Assembly: GCF_007004095.1 (NCBI RefSeq)
Contig: NZ_VHJK01000001.1
Location: 2,298,501-2,362,500, forward strand
DNA from: Erythrobacter insulae
GTDB lineage: Bacteria > Pseudomonadota > Alphaproteobacteria > Sphingomonadales > Sphingomonadaceae
Direction: 5' to 3'
DNA length: 64,000 nucleotides
The notes under the pieces are model-generated. The model made no database searches. It was not told where the DNA came from and worked only from the letters and a program-made list of their open reading frames with translations. Both the position numbers and the translations under genes were made by a program. Position 1 is the stretch's first letter, and the number at the start of each line of letters is the position of its first letter. Positions 34,666 to 44,548 of this stretch are shown here, piece by piece.

Positions 34666-35361
34666 ATGGGTCAGAAGAGTAATCCGATCGGTCTGCGTCT
34701 GCAGATCAACCGCACCTGGGATAGCCGCTGGTACGCTGAAGGGCGCAACTATGCTGGTCTTCTCGCCGAGGATATCAAGATCCGTAAGTACATCTTTGAA
34801 ACACTGCCACAGGCGGCGATTTCAAAGGTTGTGATCGAGCGTCCGGCAAAGCTGTGCCGTATTTCGATCTACGCGGCTCGTCCTGGTGTCATCATCGGCA
34901 AGAAGGGGGCAGACATTGAAAAACTGCGTCTGAAACTTGCATCGATGACTGACAGCGAAGTGAAGCTGAATATTGTCGAGATCCGCAAGCCGGAAATCGA
35001 TGCCAAGCTCGTCGCTCAGGGTATCGCAGATCAGCTCGTTCGTCGTGTGGCTTTCCGCCGCGCCATGAAGCGGGCTATGCAATCGGCCATGCGTCTCGGC
35101 GCGGAAGGCATTAAGATTGTCTGCGGCGGCCGTCTCGGCGGTGCTGAAATCGCACGTGTTGAGCAGTATCGTGAGGGCCGCGTGCCGCTTCACACACTGC
35201 GCGCAAACATCGACTATGCTGAAACCGAAGCGCTGACTGCCTATGGCATCATCGGGATCAAGGTTTGGGTCTTCAAGGGTGAAATTCTCGCTCATGATCC
35301 AACCGCTCAAGATCGTTTGATGATGGAATCGCAGACTTCCGGCGTTCGGCCGGCTCGCTGA
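34666..35361 (+). CDS. rpsC: 30S ribosomal protein S3
   Basis: S3 with S4 and S5 forms the mRNA entry channel and helicase. The 231-residue protein begins [20 protein letters not shown]. It has the KH domain ([20 protein letters not shown]) and the C-terminal [30 protein letters not shown]. Starts two bases after rplV stops. Confidence 0.99.
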   Translation: MGQKSNPIGLRLQINRTWDSRWYAEGRNYAGLLAEDIKIRKYIFETLPQAAISKVVIERPAKLCRISIYAARPGVIIGKKGADIEKLRLKLASMTDSEVKLNIVEIRKPEIDAKLVAQGIADQLVRRVAFRRAMKRAMQSAMRLGAEGIKIVCGGRLGGAEIARVEQYREGRVPLHTLRANIDYAETEALTAYGIIGIKVWVFKGEILAHDPTAQDRLMMESQTSGVRPAR

Positions 35362-35382
35362 TTGCAGGATTAGGAAAAAGCC

Positions 35383-35817
35383 ATGCTGCAACCGAAGAAA
35401 ACTAAGTTCCGTAAGGCCTTCAAAGGCCGGATTAAGGGCGATGCAAAGGGCGGCACTTCGCTGAACTTTGGCTCGTACGGCCTCAAGGCTCTTGAGCCGG
35501 ATCGCCTTACCGCGCGCCAGATCGAAGCCGCTCGTCGTGCAATCACGCGCGCGATGAAGCGTCAAGGTCGCCTTTGGATCCGCGTCTTCCCAGACGTTCC
35601 GGTTTCCAAGAAGCCTGCCGAAGTCCGTCAGGGTAAAGGTAAGGGTTCGGTCGAATATTGGGCCGCTCGTGTTAAGCCGGGCCGTATTCTGTTTGAACTT
35701 GATGGCGTATCCGGCCCCGTTGCCGCGCTCGCATTTGAGCGTGCTGCAATGAAGTTGCCGATTAAGACCAAAGTTGTTGCCCGTCTGGGTGACACCTCGC
35801 ACCTGGGAGGCTCATAA
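35383..35817 (+). CDS. rplP: 50S ribosomal protein L16
   Basis: L16 organises the A site of the 50S. The 144-residue protein begins [20 protein letters not shown] and has [50 protein letters not shown]. The usual MGKGKG becomes [16 protein letters not shown]. The stop overlaps the rpmC start by one base. Confidence 0.99.
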   Translation: MLQPKKTKFRKAFKGRIKGDAKGGTSLNFGSYGLKALEPDRLTARQIEAARRAITRAMKRQGRLWIRVFPDVPVSKKPAEVRQGKGKGSVEYWAARVKPGRILFELDGVSGPVAALAFERAAMKLPIKTKVVARLGDTSHLGGS

Positions 35818-36029
35818 TGGCCGATATCGAAGATCTTCGCACGAAGACCGACGATCAGCTCTCTGTTGAGCTGACTGATCTTAAACGCGAACAGTTCAAT
35901 CTGCGTTTTCAGGCTGCTACGAACCAGTTGGAAAAGCCTTCGCGGATCCGTGAAGTTCGTCGCAACATCGCGCAGATTAAAACTCTGCAAAGCGAGCGCG
36001 CGGCGAAGGCCGCCGCTGAAAAGGCGTAA
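35817..36029 (+). CDS. rpmC: 50S ribosomal protein L29
   Basis: L29 lies by the exit tunnel next to L23. The 70-residue helical protein starts [20 protein letters not shown] and has [40 protein letters not shown]. Its GGGAGG ribosome-binding site is in the end of rplP. Full length. Confidence 0.98.
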   Translation: MADIEDLRTKTDDQLSVELTDLKREQFNLRFQAATNQLEKPSRIREVRRNIAQIKTLQSERAAKAAAEKA

Positions 36030-36039
36030 GGAGTAGACA

Positions 36040-36330
36040 ATGCCGAAACGTATTCTGATCGGAACTGTCACTTCTGACAAAACCGACAAGACCGTGACCG
36101 TGCTGGTCGAACGCAAAGTGAAGCACCCACTTTATGGGAAAATCATTCGCCGTTCGAAAAAGTATCACGCTCACGATGAAGATAACGCATTCACCGTTGG
36201 TGATGTTGTCCGTATCGAGGAGACCAAACCGATCTCCAAGACGAAGACTTGGGTTGTAAAAGACCGGGTTGTTTCGGGCGGCACACAAGCGATCGAAGCT
36301 GATCTCGATGTCGAGGCAGCAGGTAATTAA
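36040..36330 (+). CDS. rpsQ: 30S ribosomal protein S17
   Basis: S17 is an OB-fold protein that stabilises the 30S body. The 96-residue protein starts [20 protein letters not shown] and has [27 protein letters not shown] and [19 protein letters not shown]. It carries a slightly extended C-terminus compared with short bacterial forms. An AAGGAG ribosome-binding site is present. Confidence 0.98.
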   Translation: MPKRILIGTVTSDKTDKTVTVLVERKVKHPLYGKIIRRSKKYHAHDEDNAFTVGDVVRIEETKPISKTKTWVVKDRVVSGGTQAIEADLDVEAAGN

Positions 36331-36384
36331 TTGACGTAGGAACTGCCAGACTGGTTCTGGCAAGCCAAGAGAAGGAACGGATCA

Positions 36385-36753
36385 ATGATCCAGATGCAAT
36401 CCAATCTCGACGTTGCGGATAACAGCGGCGCAAAGCGCGTCCAGTGCATTAAGGTGCTGGGCGGGTCAAAGCGCCGGTTTGCTTCCGTTGGCGACGTGAT
36501 CGTGGTTTCCGTTAAGGAAGCTCAACCGCGTGCAAAAGTGAAAAAGGGTGACGTTCACCGTGCAGTGATCGTCCGCACCAAAAAGGACGTTCGCCGTTCT
36601 GATGGTAGCGTGATCCGTTTTGACAGCAACGCTGCGGTCCTAGTGAACAAAAGCGAAGAGCCAATCGGCACTCGTATCTTTGGCCCAGTGGTTCGCGAAC
36701 TTCGCGGCCGCGGGTTCATGAAGATCATTTCGCTTGCTCCGGAGGTGCTCTGA
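36385..36753 (+). CDS. rplN: 50S ribosomal protein L14
   Basis: L14 forms the intersubunit bridge near helix 44. The 122-residue protein starts [20 protein letters not shown] and has [46 protein letters not shown]. The C-terminal [19 protein letters not shown] is conserved. Normal length. It ends 2 bp before rplX and its end contains the rplX ribosome-binding site. Confidence 0.99.
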   Translation: MIQMQSNLDVADNSGAKRVQCIKVLGGSKRRFASVGDVIVVSVKEAQPRAKVKKGDVHRAVIVRTKKDVRRSDGSVIRFDSNAAVLVNKSEEPIGTRIFGPVVRELRGRGFMKIISLAPEVL

Positions 36754-36755
36754 TC

Positions 36756-37076
36756 ATGGGTGCTGCAAAGATTAAAAAGGGCGACAATGTCGTCGTGCTT
36801 TCGGGCAAGGATAAGGGCCGTTCCGGCACTGTCCAACAGGTCATGCCGAAAGAGGGCAAGGTCGTGGTCGAAGGTGTGAACGTTGTTGCACGTCATCGTA
36901 AGCCTACTCAGCAAAACCCTCAGGGTGGCATCGACCGGTTCCCGGCTCCGATGAACATCTCGAAGGTAGCGGTGGCTGATCCAAAAGACGGCAAGGCAAC
37001 CCGTGTTCGTTTTGAAGAGAAAGACGGCAAGAAGGTTCGCATTGCTGTAAAGAGTGGGGAGACAATCGATGGTTGA
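36756..37076 (+). CDS. rplX: 50S ribosomal protein L24
   Basis: L24 is an assembly initiator with a KOW motif. The 106-residue protein begins [20 protein letters not shown] with the KOW core [25 protein letters not shown], then [30 protein letters not shown] ribosome-binding site lies in rplN. The stop overlaps the rplE start by 8 bp. Confidence 0.98.
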   Translation: MGAAKIKKGDNVVVLSGKDKGRSGTVQQVMPKEGKVVVEGVNVVARHRKPTQQNPQGGIDRFPAPMNISKVAVADPKDGKATRVRFEEKDGKKVRIAVKSGETIDG

Positions 37077-37650
37077 TTACACTCCGCGCATGAAGGCGAA
37101 GTTTGACGAGCAGATCGTCAAGGCGATGACCGAAAAGTTCGGTTATAAAAATCGCTTGGAAGTGCCAAAACTCGAAAAGATCACACTCAATATGGGTGTG
37201 GGTGAAGCAAGTCAGGATAAGAAAAAAGTCCAGACGGCTGCTGAAGAGATGGCTCTGATCGCTGGTCAAAAGCCGGTTATCACCAAGGCAAAGAAATCGA
37301 TCGCTCAGTTTAAGCTGCGCGAAGGCATGCCAATCGGTTGTAAGGTCACCCTTCGCCGTGAGCGCATGTACGAATTTGTCGATCGTCTGGTTACAATCGC
37401 AATGCCACGCATTCGTGACTTTCGTGGTTTGAACGCCAAGTCTTTCGACGGCCGCGGCAACTACGCAATGGGTCTCAAAGAACAGATCGTGTTCCCAGAG
37501 ATCAGCTATGACAAAATCGACAAGGTGCGGGGCATGGATATCATCGTGACCACCACCGCGAAAACCGATGAAGAGGCGCGCGAATTGCTGCGTCTGTTCG
37601 GCTTCCCATTCCAGGGCGAAGCCAATTCCGAACAGAAAGAAGCGGCGTGA
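37069..37650 (+). CDS. rplE: 50S ribosomal protein L5
   Basis: L5 binds 5S rRNA and contacts the P-site tRNA. The 193-residue protein starts [20 protein letters not shown]. It contains [51 protein letters not shown] and [22 protein letters not shown] short Glu/Ala tail exceeds the usual end. Its start lies inside rplX with a GGGGAG ribosome-binding site. Confidence 0.99.
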   Translation: MVDYTPRMKAKFDEQIVKAMTEKFGYKNRLEVPKLEKITLNMGVGEASQDKKKVQTAAEEMALIAGQKPVITKAKKSIAQFKLREGMPIGCKVTLRRERMYEFVDRLVTIAMPRIRDFRGLNAKSFDGRGNYAMGLKEQIVFPEISYDKIDKVRGMDIIVTTTAKTDEEARELLRLFGFPFQGEANSEQKEAA

Positions 37651-37693
37651 GCTGTTTCTCGATCGTAACGACAAGCAAGAGAGCTTAAGTCCA

Positions 37694-37999
37694 ATGGCGA
37701 AACTGAGTTCCATCAATAAAAACGAGCGTCGCAAGAAGCTCGTCAAAAAGTACGCAGCGAAGTACGAGAAGCTGAAGGCAATCGCGGATGACGTGAGCCT
37801 TGACGAGAGCGAGCGTTTGATCGCGCGTCTCAAAATGGCTGAGATTCCACGCAACGGGAATCCAACTCGCGTGCGCAATCGCTGCGCCACCACCGGCCGC
37901 CCACGCGGCTATTACCGCAAGTTCGGCATCAACCGTATCGAACTGCGTCAACTCGGCACCCGGGGCATGATCCCTGGTCTGACCAAGTCGAGCTGGTGA
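37694..37999 (+). CDS. rpsN: 30S ribosomal protein S14 (C- form)
   Basis: S14 lies in the 30S head. The 101-residue protein starts [20 protein letters not shown] and has [44 protein letters not shown]. Only one Cys is present, so it lacks the CXXC zinc pairs of the zinc-binding (C+) form. Full length for this type. Confidence 0.99.
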   Translation: MAKLSSINKNERRKKLVKKYAAKYEKLKAIADDVSLDESERLIARLKMAEIPRNGNPTRVRNRCATTGRPRGYYRKFGINRIELRQLGTRGMIPGLTKSSW

Positions 38000-38010
38000 G
38001 GATCTGACGA

Positions 38011-38406
38011 ATGGCTATGACCGATCCACTGGGTGATATGCTCACCCGTATCCGTAACGGACAACAGGCGAAGAAGGACTCTGTCCTTTCGCCAGCGTCC
38101 AAACTGCGTGCGAACGTTCTCGAAGTTCTTACTCGCGAAGGCTACATCCGTGGCTACAGCGAAGATGAGAGCGGCAAGCACCCGGCTCTGCGGATTGAAC
38201 TGAAATATTTCGAGGGTGAGCCTGCTATCAAGCATGTGAGCCGCGTTTCCAAGCCGGGCCGGCGCGTCTATTCGGGTTCGAAGGAACTTCCGACTGTACG
38301 CAACGGCCTTGGCATCACCATCGTCTCGACACCGCGTGGCGTCCTCTCGGACAACGAAGCGCGCGAAAACAATGTCGGCGGCGAAGTGCTTGCGGAGGTC
38401 TTCTGA
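38011..38406 (+). CDS. rpsH: 30S ribosomal protein S8
   Basis: S8 is a central assembly protein and the spc operon translational repressor in E. coli. The 131-residue protein starts [20 protein letters not shown] and has [46 protein letters not shown]. Stop and rplF start share one base. Full length; GAGGAT ribosome-binding site. Confidence 0.99.
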   Translation: MAMTDPLGDMLTRIRNGQQAKKDSVLSPASKLRANVLEVLTREGYIRGYSEDESGKHPALRIELKYFEGEPAIKHVSRVSKPGRRVYSGSKELPTVRNGLGITIVSTPRGVLSDNEARENNVGGEVLAEVF

Positions 38407-38939
38407 TGAGCCGCATTGGTAAAAAAGCTGTGGCAATCCCTGCCGGGGTTACTGCCAGCATCGAAAACGGCACACTGAGCGTGAAGGGCCCTAAGGGTAC
38501 TCTGACGCTCGGCCTTTCCGATCTGATCGACTACAAGGTCGAAGGTGACGAGATCCAAGTCAATCCGGCGAATGACGGCAAACAGGCGCGGTCCTTTTGG
38601 GGTATGCAGCGTACGCTTGTGTCGAACCTGGTTGAAGGGGTGACCGAAGGTTTCACCAAGACGCTTGAGATTTCCGGCGTTGGTTACCGTGCAAAAGCGC
38701 AGGGCAAGACCCTGAAGCTTGAGCTTGGTTTCAGCCATGATGTTGATCTCACTGTGCCCGAGGGCCTCGAAGTTAAAACGCCCGATCAAACAACGGTCGA
38801 GATTTCCGGTATCGACAAACAGGCCGTTGGTCAGTTTGCCGCCGAAATTCGCGAATTCCGTAAGCCTGAGCCTTACAAGGGCAAGGGTATCAAGTATCGC
38901 GGCGAGTATGTCTTCCGCAAGGAAGGGAAGAAGAAGTAA
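38406..38939 (+). CDS. rplF: 50S ribosomal protein L6
   Basis: L6 lies near the GTPase-associated region. The 177-residue protein starts [20 protein letters not shown], with [37 protein letters not shown] and the end [23 protein letters not shown]. Both L6 domains are present. It begins within the rpsH stop and ends directly before rplR. Confidence 0.99.
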   Translation: MSRIGKKAVAIPAGVTASIENGTLSVKGPKGTLTLGLSDLIDYKVEGDEIQVNPANDGKQARSFWGMQRTLVSNLVEGVTEGFTKTLEISGVGYRAKAQGKTLKLELGFSHDVDLTVPEGLEVKTPDQTTVEISGIDKQAVGQFAAEIREFRKPEPYKGKGIKYRGEYVFRKEGKKK

Positions 38940-38940
38940 G

Positions 38941-39285
38941 ATGGCAAAGCTCTCTCTCTTTGAACGTCGCCGGCGCCGCGTGCGCTCTGCGCTTCGCGCT
39001 CGGTCTGGTGGCAAGCCGCGTCTGTCGGTTCACCGCACCGGTCGTCACATTTACGCTCAGGTTATCGATGATATCCAGGGCCAGACTGTGGCTGCTGCGT
39101 CAACTCTTGGTGCGAAGGCATCGGGTGCAAATATCGATGCTGCCGTTCAGGTTGGCAAAGACATCGCTGCAGCTGCCAAAAAGGCTGGCGTGACCACTGT
39201 CGTGTTTGATCGCGGCGGGTTCTTGTTTCATGGCCGCGTTAAAGCGCTGGCCGATGCCGCTCGCGAAGGCGGGCTGGAGTTCTGA
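38941..39285 (+). CDS. rplR: 50S ribosomal protein L18
   Basis: L18 binds 5S rRNA with L5. The 114-residue protein begins [20 protein letters not shown] with [24 protein letters not shown] and [24 protein letters not shown]. The start is one base after the rplF stop. Its last base overlaps the rpsE start. Confidence 0.99.
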   Translation: MAKLSLFERRRRRVRSALRARSGGKPRLSVHRTGRHIYAQVIDDIQGQTVAAASTLGAKASGANIDAAVQVGKDIAAAAKKAGVTTVVFDRGGFLFHGRVKALADAAREGGLEF

Positions 39286-40085
39286 TGATGGCTGATGAAA
39301 AGAAAACCGAAGAAGCAGCGACCGAAGCTGTGACGCCGGAAGTTACCGAAGCACCAGCTGTTGCGGAAACTCCATCGGAGGCGGCTGATAACCAGTCAGC
39401 TGCTGCCGAGCCGACTGCGCAACCTACCGAGCAGCCCAGGCAGGGCCGTGGCGGTAACCGTGGCCGCGGTGGCAACAACAATGATCGCGGCGGCAAAGGC
39501 CGTGGTCGCGGCGGACGTGATGGTGGCCGTGGCCGCCGCGAGGAAGAAGATGATGGCATCATCGAGAAGCTCGTACACATCAACCGCGTTTCCAAAACGG
39601 TGAAGGGTGGTAAGCGTTTCGGCTTTGCTGCGCTCGTCGTTGTCGGTGACGGTCAAGGCCGCGTTGGTTTTGGCAAGGGTAAGGCGCGCGAAGTTCCGGA
39701 AGCGATTACCAAGGCAACTGCTGCGGCGCGCAAAAAGATGATCCGCGTTGCACTTAAGGAAGGTCGTACGCTTCATCACGACGCAAATGGTCGTTTCGGT
39801 GCGGGCAAGGTGACCGTTCGTACGGCACCTCCGGGCACTGGTATCATTGCCGGTGGTCCGATGCGTGCAGTATTCGAAAGCCTCGGTGTTGCCGACGTTG
39901 TGACCAAGTCGGTCGGCACGTCCAACCCTTACAATATGATCCGCGCCACTTTCGACGCGCTCGTCAACCAGACTTCGCCGAAGTCGGTTGCACAGCGTCG
40001 TGGTAAGAAAGTCGCTGACCTTTTGGGTCGCGGCGGCGCTGATAAGGCCGAGGCAGAAGCCGACGCCGCAGCAATCGCGGAGTAA
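39285..40085 (+). CDS. rpsE: 30S ribosomal protein S5 with long N-terminal extension
   Basis: S5 is part of the mRNA entry site and affects decoding fidelity. The protein has 266 residues, about 100 more than E. coli S5. Residues 1-50 are acidic and Ala/Pro/Thr-rich; 51-85 are Gly/Arg-rich with RGG-like repeats ([14 protein letters not shown]). The conserved double-stranded-RNA-binding domain starts at [41 protein letters not shown]. Start at 39285 or the next ATG at 39288. The extension is probably disordered and RNA-binding. Confidence 0.98.
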   Translation: MMADEKKTEEAATEAVTPEVTEAPAVAETPSEAADNQSAAAEPTAQPTEQPRQGRGGNRGRGGNNNDRGGKGRGRGGRDGGRGRREEEDDGIIEKLVHINRVSKTVKGGKRFGFAALVVVGDGQGRVGFGKGKAREVPEAITKATAAARKKMIRVALKEGRTLHHDANGRFGAGKVTVRTAPPGTGIIAGGPMRAVFESLGVADVVTKSVGTSNPYNMIRATFDALVNQTSPKSVAQRRGKKVADLLGRGGADKAEAEADAAAIAE

Positions 40086-40090
40086 GATCA

Positions 40091-40276
40091 ATGGCTGCCA
40101 AGAAAACAGTAAAGATCAAGCAGATCGGTTCGCCGATCCGTCGTCCAGAGAGCCAGCGCAAGATCCTCATCGGTCTTGGGCTTAATAAGATGCATAAAGT
40201 CGTCGAGCGTCAGGATACCCCTGAAGTTCGCGGAGCGATCGCAAAGATCCCGCATCTTGTTGTGGTGGTTGACTAA
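40091..40276 (+). CDS. rpmD: 50S ribosomal protein L30
   Basis: L30 is a small non-essential 50S protein. The 61-residue protein starts [20 protein letters not shown] and keeps [38 protein letters not shown]. It is the last gene before an intrinsic terminator, so here it closes a transcription unit that in most bacteria continues into rplO. Confidence 0.98.
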   Translation: MAAKKTVKIKQIGSPIRRPESQRKILIGLGLNKMHKVVERQDTPEVRGAIAKIPHLVVVVD

Positions 40277-40918
40277 GTTTCAGGCCGTTTCACGGATTTG
40301 AATAATAAAAAGCCCCGGTCGAAAGGCCGGGGTTTTTGCTTTGTTGGACGTGCAGGGCCAATATCAGAAGATTGGACGCGGCGTATGCTTGGCTATCATA
40401 GTCTGACGGATGTGAGGCGCTTGCAGTCCGCTATAAGAAAGGCCAGTTTCGCGGAATTCCCTGCACGCATCGATTAAGCCGTCGCTTTCGGCCTAGTCAT
40501 CACGCATTTAGCGCATCATCAACTAGTACAGCGTGTGGTTAAGGCATCGCGCATCATATGTTCCGCGCGCCCGCTGGTTGCAGCGCAGTGCCGCCGCGAA
40601 ATTACAGCCTTGAAAGATGCTTGTTCAAATTATCCATCAATGATTGATGTCGAGATATTTGATTGATCAGCGTTGATTACCGGACTGGTGTTGTGGACGG
40701 GACATTGGCACGAACTGACGAGAGCGCGCAGTGGCTCCCGCCAGAAGTGTTTTCATTCTCATCGCAATTCGCCCAATTTCGCTTCTGTCTGAACGGCACG
40801 CCCTGCAAGATGAGCGCATTTGGGTTGCATTGGCCGTCGGTGCCAGCTATGCGCGCGCCTTGCTCGAAGCAGTAACGCTTCAATCATCAGCGCGAACAAA
40901 AGCGAAAGCGAGTGCACT
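40277..40918. other. Long spacer splitting rpmD from rplO
   Basis: About 640 bp with an intrinsic terminator at the left end and no credible gene. The right end must supply a promoter for rplO-secY. Short AT-rich stretches occur (AAATTATCCATCAATGATTG, 40627-40646), but no hexamer pair could be assigned with confidence. Confidence 0.5.
40306..40337 (+). terminator. Intrinsic terminator after rpmD
   Basis: GCCCCGG and CCGGGG arms around TCGAAAGG are flanked by AAAAA and TTTTT, giving a symmetric GC hairpin with a T-run about 30 bp after the rpmD stop. The flanking A-run may allow some function on both strands. Confidence 0.85.
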
Positions 40919-41443
40919 ATGAAACTTAATGACATCCGTGACAATGAAGGCGCCCGTTCCGGTCGCATGCGCGTGGGCCGTGGTATCGGTTCAGGCAAAG
41001 GCAAGACATCGGGCCGCGGCCAAAAGGGTCAAAAGGCTCGCTCCGGCGTGGCGATCAAGGGCTTTGAAGGCGGTCAGATGCCGCTTCACATGCGCCTGCC
41101 AAAGCGCGGCTTTAACAACCCGTTTGGCAAAGACTACGCCGAAGTGAACATCGGTATGATCCAGAAGTTCATCGACGAGAAAAAGCTCGATGGAAAGAAC
41201 GACATCACCGAAGATGCGCTTCGTGCGTGTGGTCTTGTCCGCGGCGGCAAAGACGGCGTCCGTTTGCTCGGCAAAGGTGAGATCAAGGCCAAAGCCAAGT
41301 TCATCGTGACCGGTGCCACCAAGGGCGCTGTTGCCGCCGTTGAAAATGCCGGCGGCAGTGTCGAAGTGACCGCGCCGACCAACCTTGAAGTCAAAGCCGC
41401 TAAGGCCGAGGCCAAGGAAGCCAAAGCGAAGAAAAAGAAGTAA
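40919..41443 (+). CDS. rplO: 50S ribosomal protein L15
   Basis: L15 joins 50S assembly late. The 174-residue protein starts [20 protein letters not shown] and has [46 protein letters not shown]. The C-terminus is extended by Ala/Lys repeats ([16 protein letters not shown]). The ribosome-binding site is weak (GCGAG). It is separated from rpmD by the long spacer and from secY by 194 bp. Confidence 0.98.
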   Translation: MKLNDIRDNEGARSGRMRVGRGIGSGKGKTSGRGQKGQKARSGVAIKGFEGGQMPLHMRLPKRGFNNPFGKDYAEVNIGMIQKFIDEKKLDGKNDITEDALRACGLVRGGKDGVRLLGKGEIKAKAKFIVTGATKGAVAAVENAGGSVEVTAPTNLEVKAAKAEAKEAKAKKKK

Positions 41444-41454
41444 GCTTTAAATTG

Positions 41455-41536
41455 TTGTCCCGGATTTGGTTCGGGGTACTCTGCACTCAGGCGCAATCGC
41501 TTGTGGAAAGAGGCCCCGATATCAGGTCCGGGACAA
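41455..41536. repeat. Inverted-repeat element between rplO and secY
   Basis: TTGTCCCGGA (41455-41464) and TCCGGGACAA (41527-41536) are perfect inverted arms about 62 bp apart; GTTTTTG follows the right arm. The layout resembles a dispersed intergenic palindromic element of sphingomonads, and might act as a weak terminator. Confidence 0.55.
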
Positions 41537-41637
41537 TGTTTTTGCGGGGCAGGGGTTCGACATTCCGAATTGCTCACCCTATCTATGCGAGCAGGGCCGA
41601 AATGACGCGGCCAAAACGCTAGGATCGATAATACACC

Positions 41638-43002
41638 ATGGCTTCACGCGCCGATAACATCGCCAGCAATATGAACCTGGGCAATTTTGCCCAAGCTACA
41701 GAGCTACGCCAGCGCATCTGGTTCACCATCGGTGCGCTGATAGTTTTTCGTTTCCTGAGCTACGTGCCGCTTCCCGGGGTTAACCCTGCGGCGTTGCAGA
41801 ACCTTGCTGATCTGGGTCGGGGCGGGGTGCTGGAATTGTTCAACACGTTCTCTGGCGGCAGCCTTGAGCGGATGAGTCTCATCGCGCTCGGCGTTATGCC
41901 TTATATTACGGCGTCGATTGTTGTGCAGATGGCTTCGGCTCTGCACCCGACGCTCGCCGCTCTCAAGAAGGAGGGCGCAACCGGTCGTCAGAAATTGAAC
42001 CAGTACACCCGTTACGGCACTGTTTTCCTGTGCGCGATCCAGGGGTATTTCCTGGCCGCCGGCCTTGAGAGTTTCTCTGCCCAAAACGGTATTTCGGCAG
42101 TTGTCGAGCCCGGGTATGTGTTCCGGGTCGGCGCGGTCATCAGTCTTGTCGGTGGGACCATGTTCCTTCTGTGGCTGGGGGAGCAAATTACCTCGCGCGG
42201 GATCGGTAATGGTGTGTCTCTTATCATCATGGCCGGTATTGTTGCTCAGTTCCCTACCTTTGCCAGCAACCTGTTTGAAGGCGGCCGGACCGGGTCGATT
42301 GCACCGGGCATCATCATCTTTTTTGTGATTATGGTTGTTGTTTTGATCCTGCTGATTTCGTTCGTTGAGCGTGCTCAGCGGCGCTTGTTGGTGAAATACC
42401 CCAAGCGCGCAACGCAAAATGGCATGGCTCAGCAGGACAATTCTTATCTGCCGCTTAAACTCAACACGGCGGGCGTTATTCCTCCGATCTTTGCCAGCTC
42501 ACTGCTTTTGCTGCCGCTGACGATCTCGCAATTTGCGGGCAATTCTGTGGATACAGAAAGCGGCTTTGGTGGCTTCGTTGTCACTCTCAACCAGTATCTT
42601 CAGCATGGTCAGCCGATCTACATGACGCTGTATGCGCTCGGCATCATCTTCTTCACCTTCTTCTACACTGCGGTGGTCTTCAATCCGGAAGAGCGCGCCG
42701 AGGATTTGAAGAAGGGCGGCGGCTTTATTCCCGGTATCCGTCCGGGTAAACGCACTGCTGATTATCTTGAATATGTTCTGACCCGGATTACGGTTGTTGG
42801 CGCGATTTACCTCACGCTGGTTTGTGTCGTCCCGGAATATATGATCGCGCAGACAGGGATTCCGTTGTTCTTGGGCGGAACCAGCTTGCTGATCGTTGTC
42901 AATGTGACGGTCGATACGCTGAGCCAGATCCAATCGCATTTGCTGGCCCACCAGTATGGCGATCTGATTAAAAAGGCGAAGCTCAAAGGTCGCATGCGTT
43001 AA
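41638..43002 (+). CDS. secY: Preprotein translocase subunit SecY
   Basis: SecY is the protein-conducting channel of the inner membrane. The 454-residue protein starts MASRADNIASNMNLGNFAQA and has ten hydrophobic spans. The plug region has GGVLELFNTFSGGSLERMSLIALGVMPYI, the cytoplasmic loops include ALKKEGATGRQKLNQYTRYGT, and the C-terminus is conserved (LLAHQYGDLIKKAKLKGRMR). Next to adk as in most bacteria. Confidence 0.99.
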   Translation: MASRADNIASNMNLGNFAQATELRQRIWFTIGALIVFRFLSYVPLPGVNPAALQNLADLGRGGVLELFNTFSGGSLERMSLIALGVMPYITASIVVQMASALHPTLAALKKEGATGRQKLNQYTRYGTVFLCAIQGYFLAAGLESFSAQNGISAVVEPGYVFRVGAVISLVGGTMFLLWLGEQITSRGIGNGVSLIIMAGIVAQFPTFASNLFEGGRTGSIAPGIIIFFVIMVVVLILLISFVERAQRRLLVKYPKRATQNGMAQQDNSYLPLKLNTAGVIPPIFASSLLLLPLTISQFAGNSVDTESGFGGFVVTLNQYLQHGQPIYMTLYALGIIFFTFFYTAVVFNPEERAEDLKKGGGFIPGIRPGKRTADYLEYVLTRITVVGAIYLTLVCVVPEYMIAQTGIPLFLGGTSLLIVVNVTVDTLSQIQSHLLAHQYGDLIKKAKLKGRMR

Positions 43003-43070
43003 TTGATCGCTACGGCTGACTGTTGGAACGCGCGGGGGCACACATCCGGCGCTGTAATAGGGGTTCATCG

Positions 43071-43715
43071 GTGAATATTATTCTTCTCGGCCCACCGGGC
43101 GCTGGCAAAGGCACGCAAAGTGCTGGTCTTGTCGAACGCCACGGAATGCTACAGCTTTCCACCGGTGACATGCTGCGCGCCGCAGTAAAGGCGCAAACCC
43201 CCGTAGGGCAAAAGGCGAAAGCCGTAATGGACCGGGGCGAGCTTGTTTCGGACGAGATTGTTTCAGAACTTATCGATGCCAATCTAGCGCAAATGGATGC
43301 GGAGACGGGGGCCATTTTTGACGGCTACCCTCGCACCGAAGCGCAGGCCGATCAGCTCGACGAGATTTTAGCCAAGCATGGCCGCAGCCTCGACCACGTG
43401 ATCGAGCTGGGTGTGGATGTCGATGCGCTGGTAGAGCGGATCACAGGGCGTTTTTCCTGCGGCAATTGCGGCGCGCTGTACCATGATGCTGCCAATCCAC
43501 CTTCGAAAGAGGGTGTGTGCGATTCCTGCGGTTCCACTGATTTCAAACGCCGCCCGGATGACAATGAAGAGACCGTTCGCACCCGTATGGATGAATACCG
43601 GGCAAAAACAGCTCCGATCCTTCCTGGATATGAGGCGCGCGGCATTGTCACGCGCATCGACGGGATGGCCGATATTGGCGAAGTTGCCGCCTCAATCGAC
43701 GCGGTTTTGGCATAA
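43071..43715 (+). CDS. adk: Adenylate kinase, zinc-binding type
   Basis: Adk interconverts ATP, ADP and AMP. The 214-residue protein starts at a GTG with NIILLGPPGAGKGTQSAGLV, the P-loop. It has the AMP-binding DGYPRTEAQADQLDEIL, and a LID domain with CGNCGALYHDA and CDSCG, four Cys forming a zinc finger. The zinc-type LID is less usual among proteobacteria. Normal length. A GGGG-like ribosome-binding site precedes the GTG. Confidence 0.98.
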   Translation: MNIILLGPPGAGKGTQSAGLVERHGMLQLSTGDMLRAAVKAQTPVGQKAKAVMDRGELVSDEIVSELIDANLAQMDAETGAIFDGYPRTEAQADQLDEILAKHGRSLDHVIELGVDVDALVERITGRFSCGNCGALYHDAANPPSKEGVCDSCGSTDFKRRPDDNEETVRTRMDEYRAKTAPILPGYEARGIVTRIDGMADIGEVAASIDAVLA

Positions 43716-43804
43716 GCGGGCTTTAGCTGCGCCGTTCCTGTAAAAGGCGCTCTTTAACTCACCTGCGCATTGCATTAAGCGGTGGCTCAAAGGAGATTTG
43801 GGTC

Positions 43805-44548
43805 ATGCGTTCTTCCATCTTTGCTGCTGCTGCGTTTGCCGGGGCTGTAATTGCGTCGCCACTTGCGGCGGAGATTACCGAACAGGACGAAGCAGGCTTT
43901 GTCACGCGGGACGAAGCGCTGGTTGAGGCAAGTCCCAAACAAGTCTGGCTCGCGCTGATCACGCCCGCGACATGGTGGAACAAGGCGCATACGTGGTCCG
44001 GAGATTCCGGCAATCTGACACTGCGCCCTCAGGCAGGCGGTTGTTTTTGTGAGCGGATACCCGAGGTCGAAGATGCCGATCGCATCACACTCGAGGGAAG
44101 CGTTGAGCATATGCGCGTGATTCAAGCCTATCCGGAATCGGCCCTGCGTATGGCTGGCGCGCTCGGGCCGCTGCAAAGCGAGCCGGTGAGCGGTGTTCTG
44201 ACGATAGCGATCAGTGAAGCGAAAGAGGGCACTCGTATCGTCTGGGAGTACCACGTTGGTGGCCGTATGCGATTTGATATTCCCGCAATCGCGAAAGCGG
44301 TGGACGGTGTGATAAGCCAGCAATTGGATGGGCTTGCGCAGGGGCTGGGCCGTTTGGATGGCGCACGCCCGACTGAAGAGCCTGCACCTGATGATGCGGC
44401 TGATGAAAAAAGCGCGGAAGCCGATGGCGGCGCAGGATCAACCAAGCTTGATGCCGGCGATCCTGATGCCGGTTCGGAAGACGCGCCCAACAGCACAGCG
44501 ACGAGCGCCGTCGATGATGCTTTCGGTGATCTTACCAGCGACAATTGA
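43805..44548 (+). CDS. Secreted SRPBCC (START-like) domain protein
   Basis: The 247-residue protein begins MRSSIFAAAAFAGAVIASPL, a signal peptide cleaved near LAAE. The SRPBCC domain (about 30-180) has EASPKQVWLALITPATWWNKAHTWSG and the long C-terminal helix AIAKAVDGVISQQLDGLAQGLG. The last 60 residues are acidic, Ala/Asp-rich and probably disordered. Such folds bind hydrophobic ligands. It interrupts the usual adk-rpsM order and is on the same strand. A GGAG ribosome-binding site is present. Confidence 0.8.
   Translation: MRSSIFAAAAFAGAVIASPLAAEITEQDEAGFVTRDEALVEASPKQVWLALITPATWWNKAHTWSGDSGNLTLRPQAGGCFCERIPEVEDADRITLEGSVEHMRVIQAYPESALRMAGALGPLQSEPVSGVLTIAISEAKEGTRIVWEYHVGGRMRFDIPAIAKAVDGVISQQLDGLAQGLGRLDGARPTEEPAPDDAADEKSAEADGGAGSTKLDAGDPDAGSEDAPNSTATSAVDDAFGDLTSDN

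Noticed and set aside
34822..35802. Minus-strand open frame of 326 codons opposite rpsC and rplP
   Set aside because: Both plus-strand genes are certain ribosomal proteins. The same applies to antisense frames at 31864-32859, 36904-37893 and 45741-46877.
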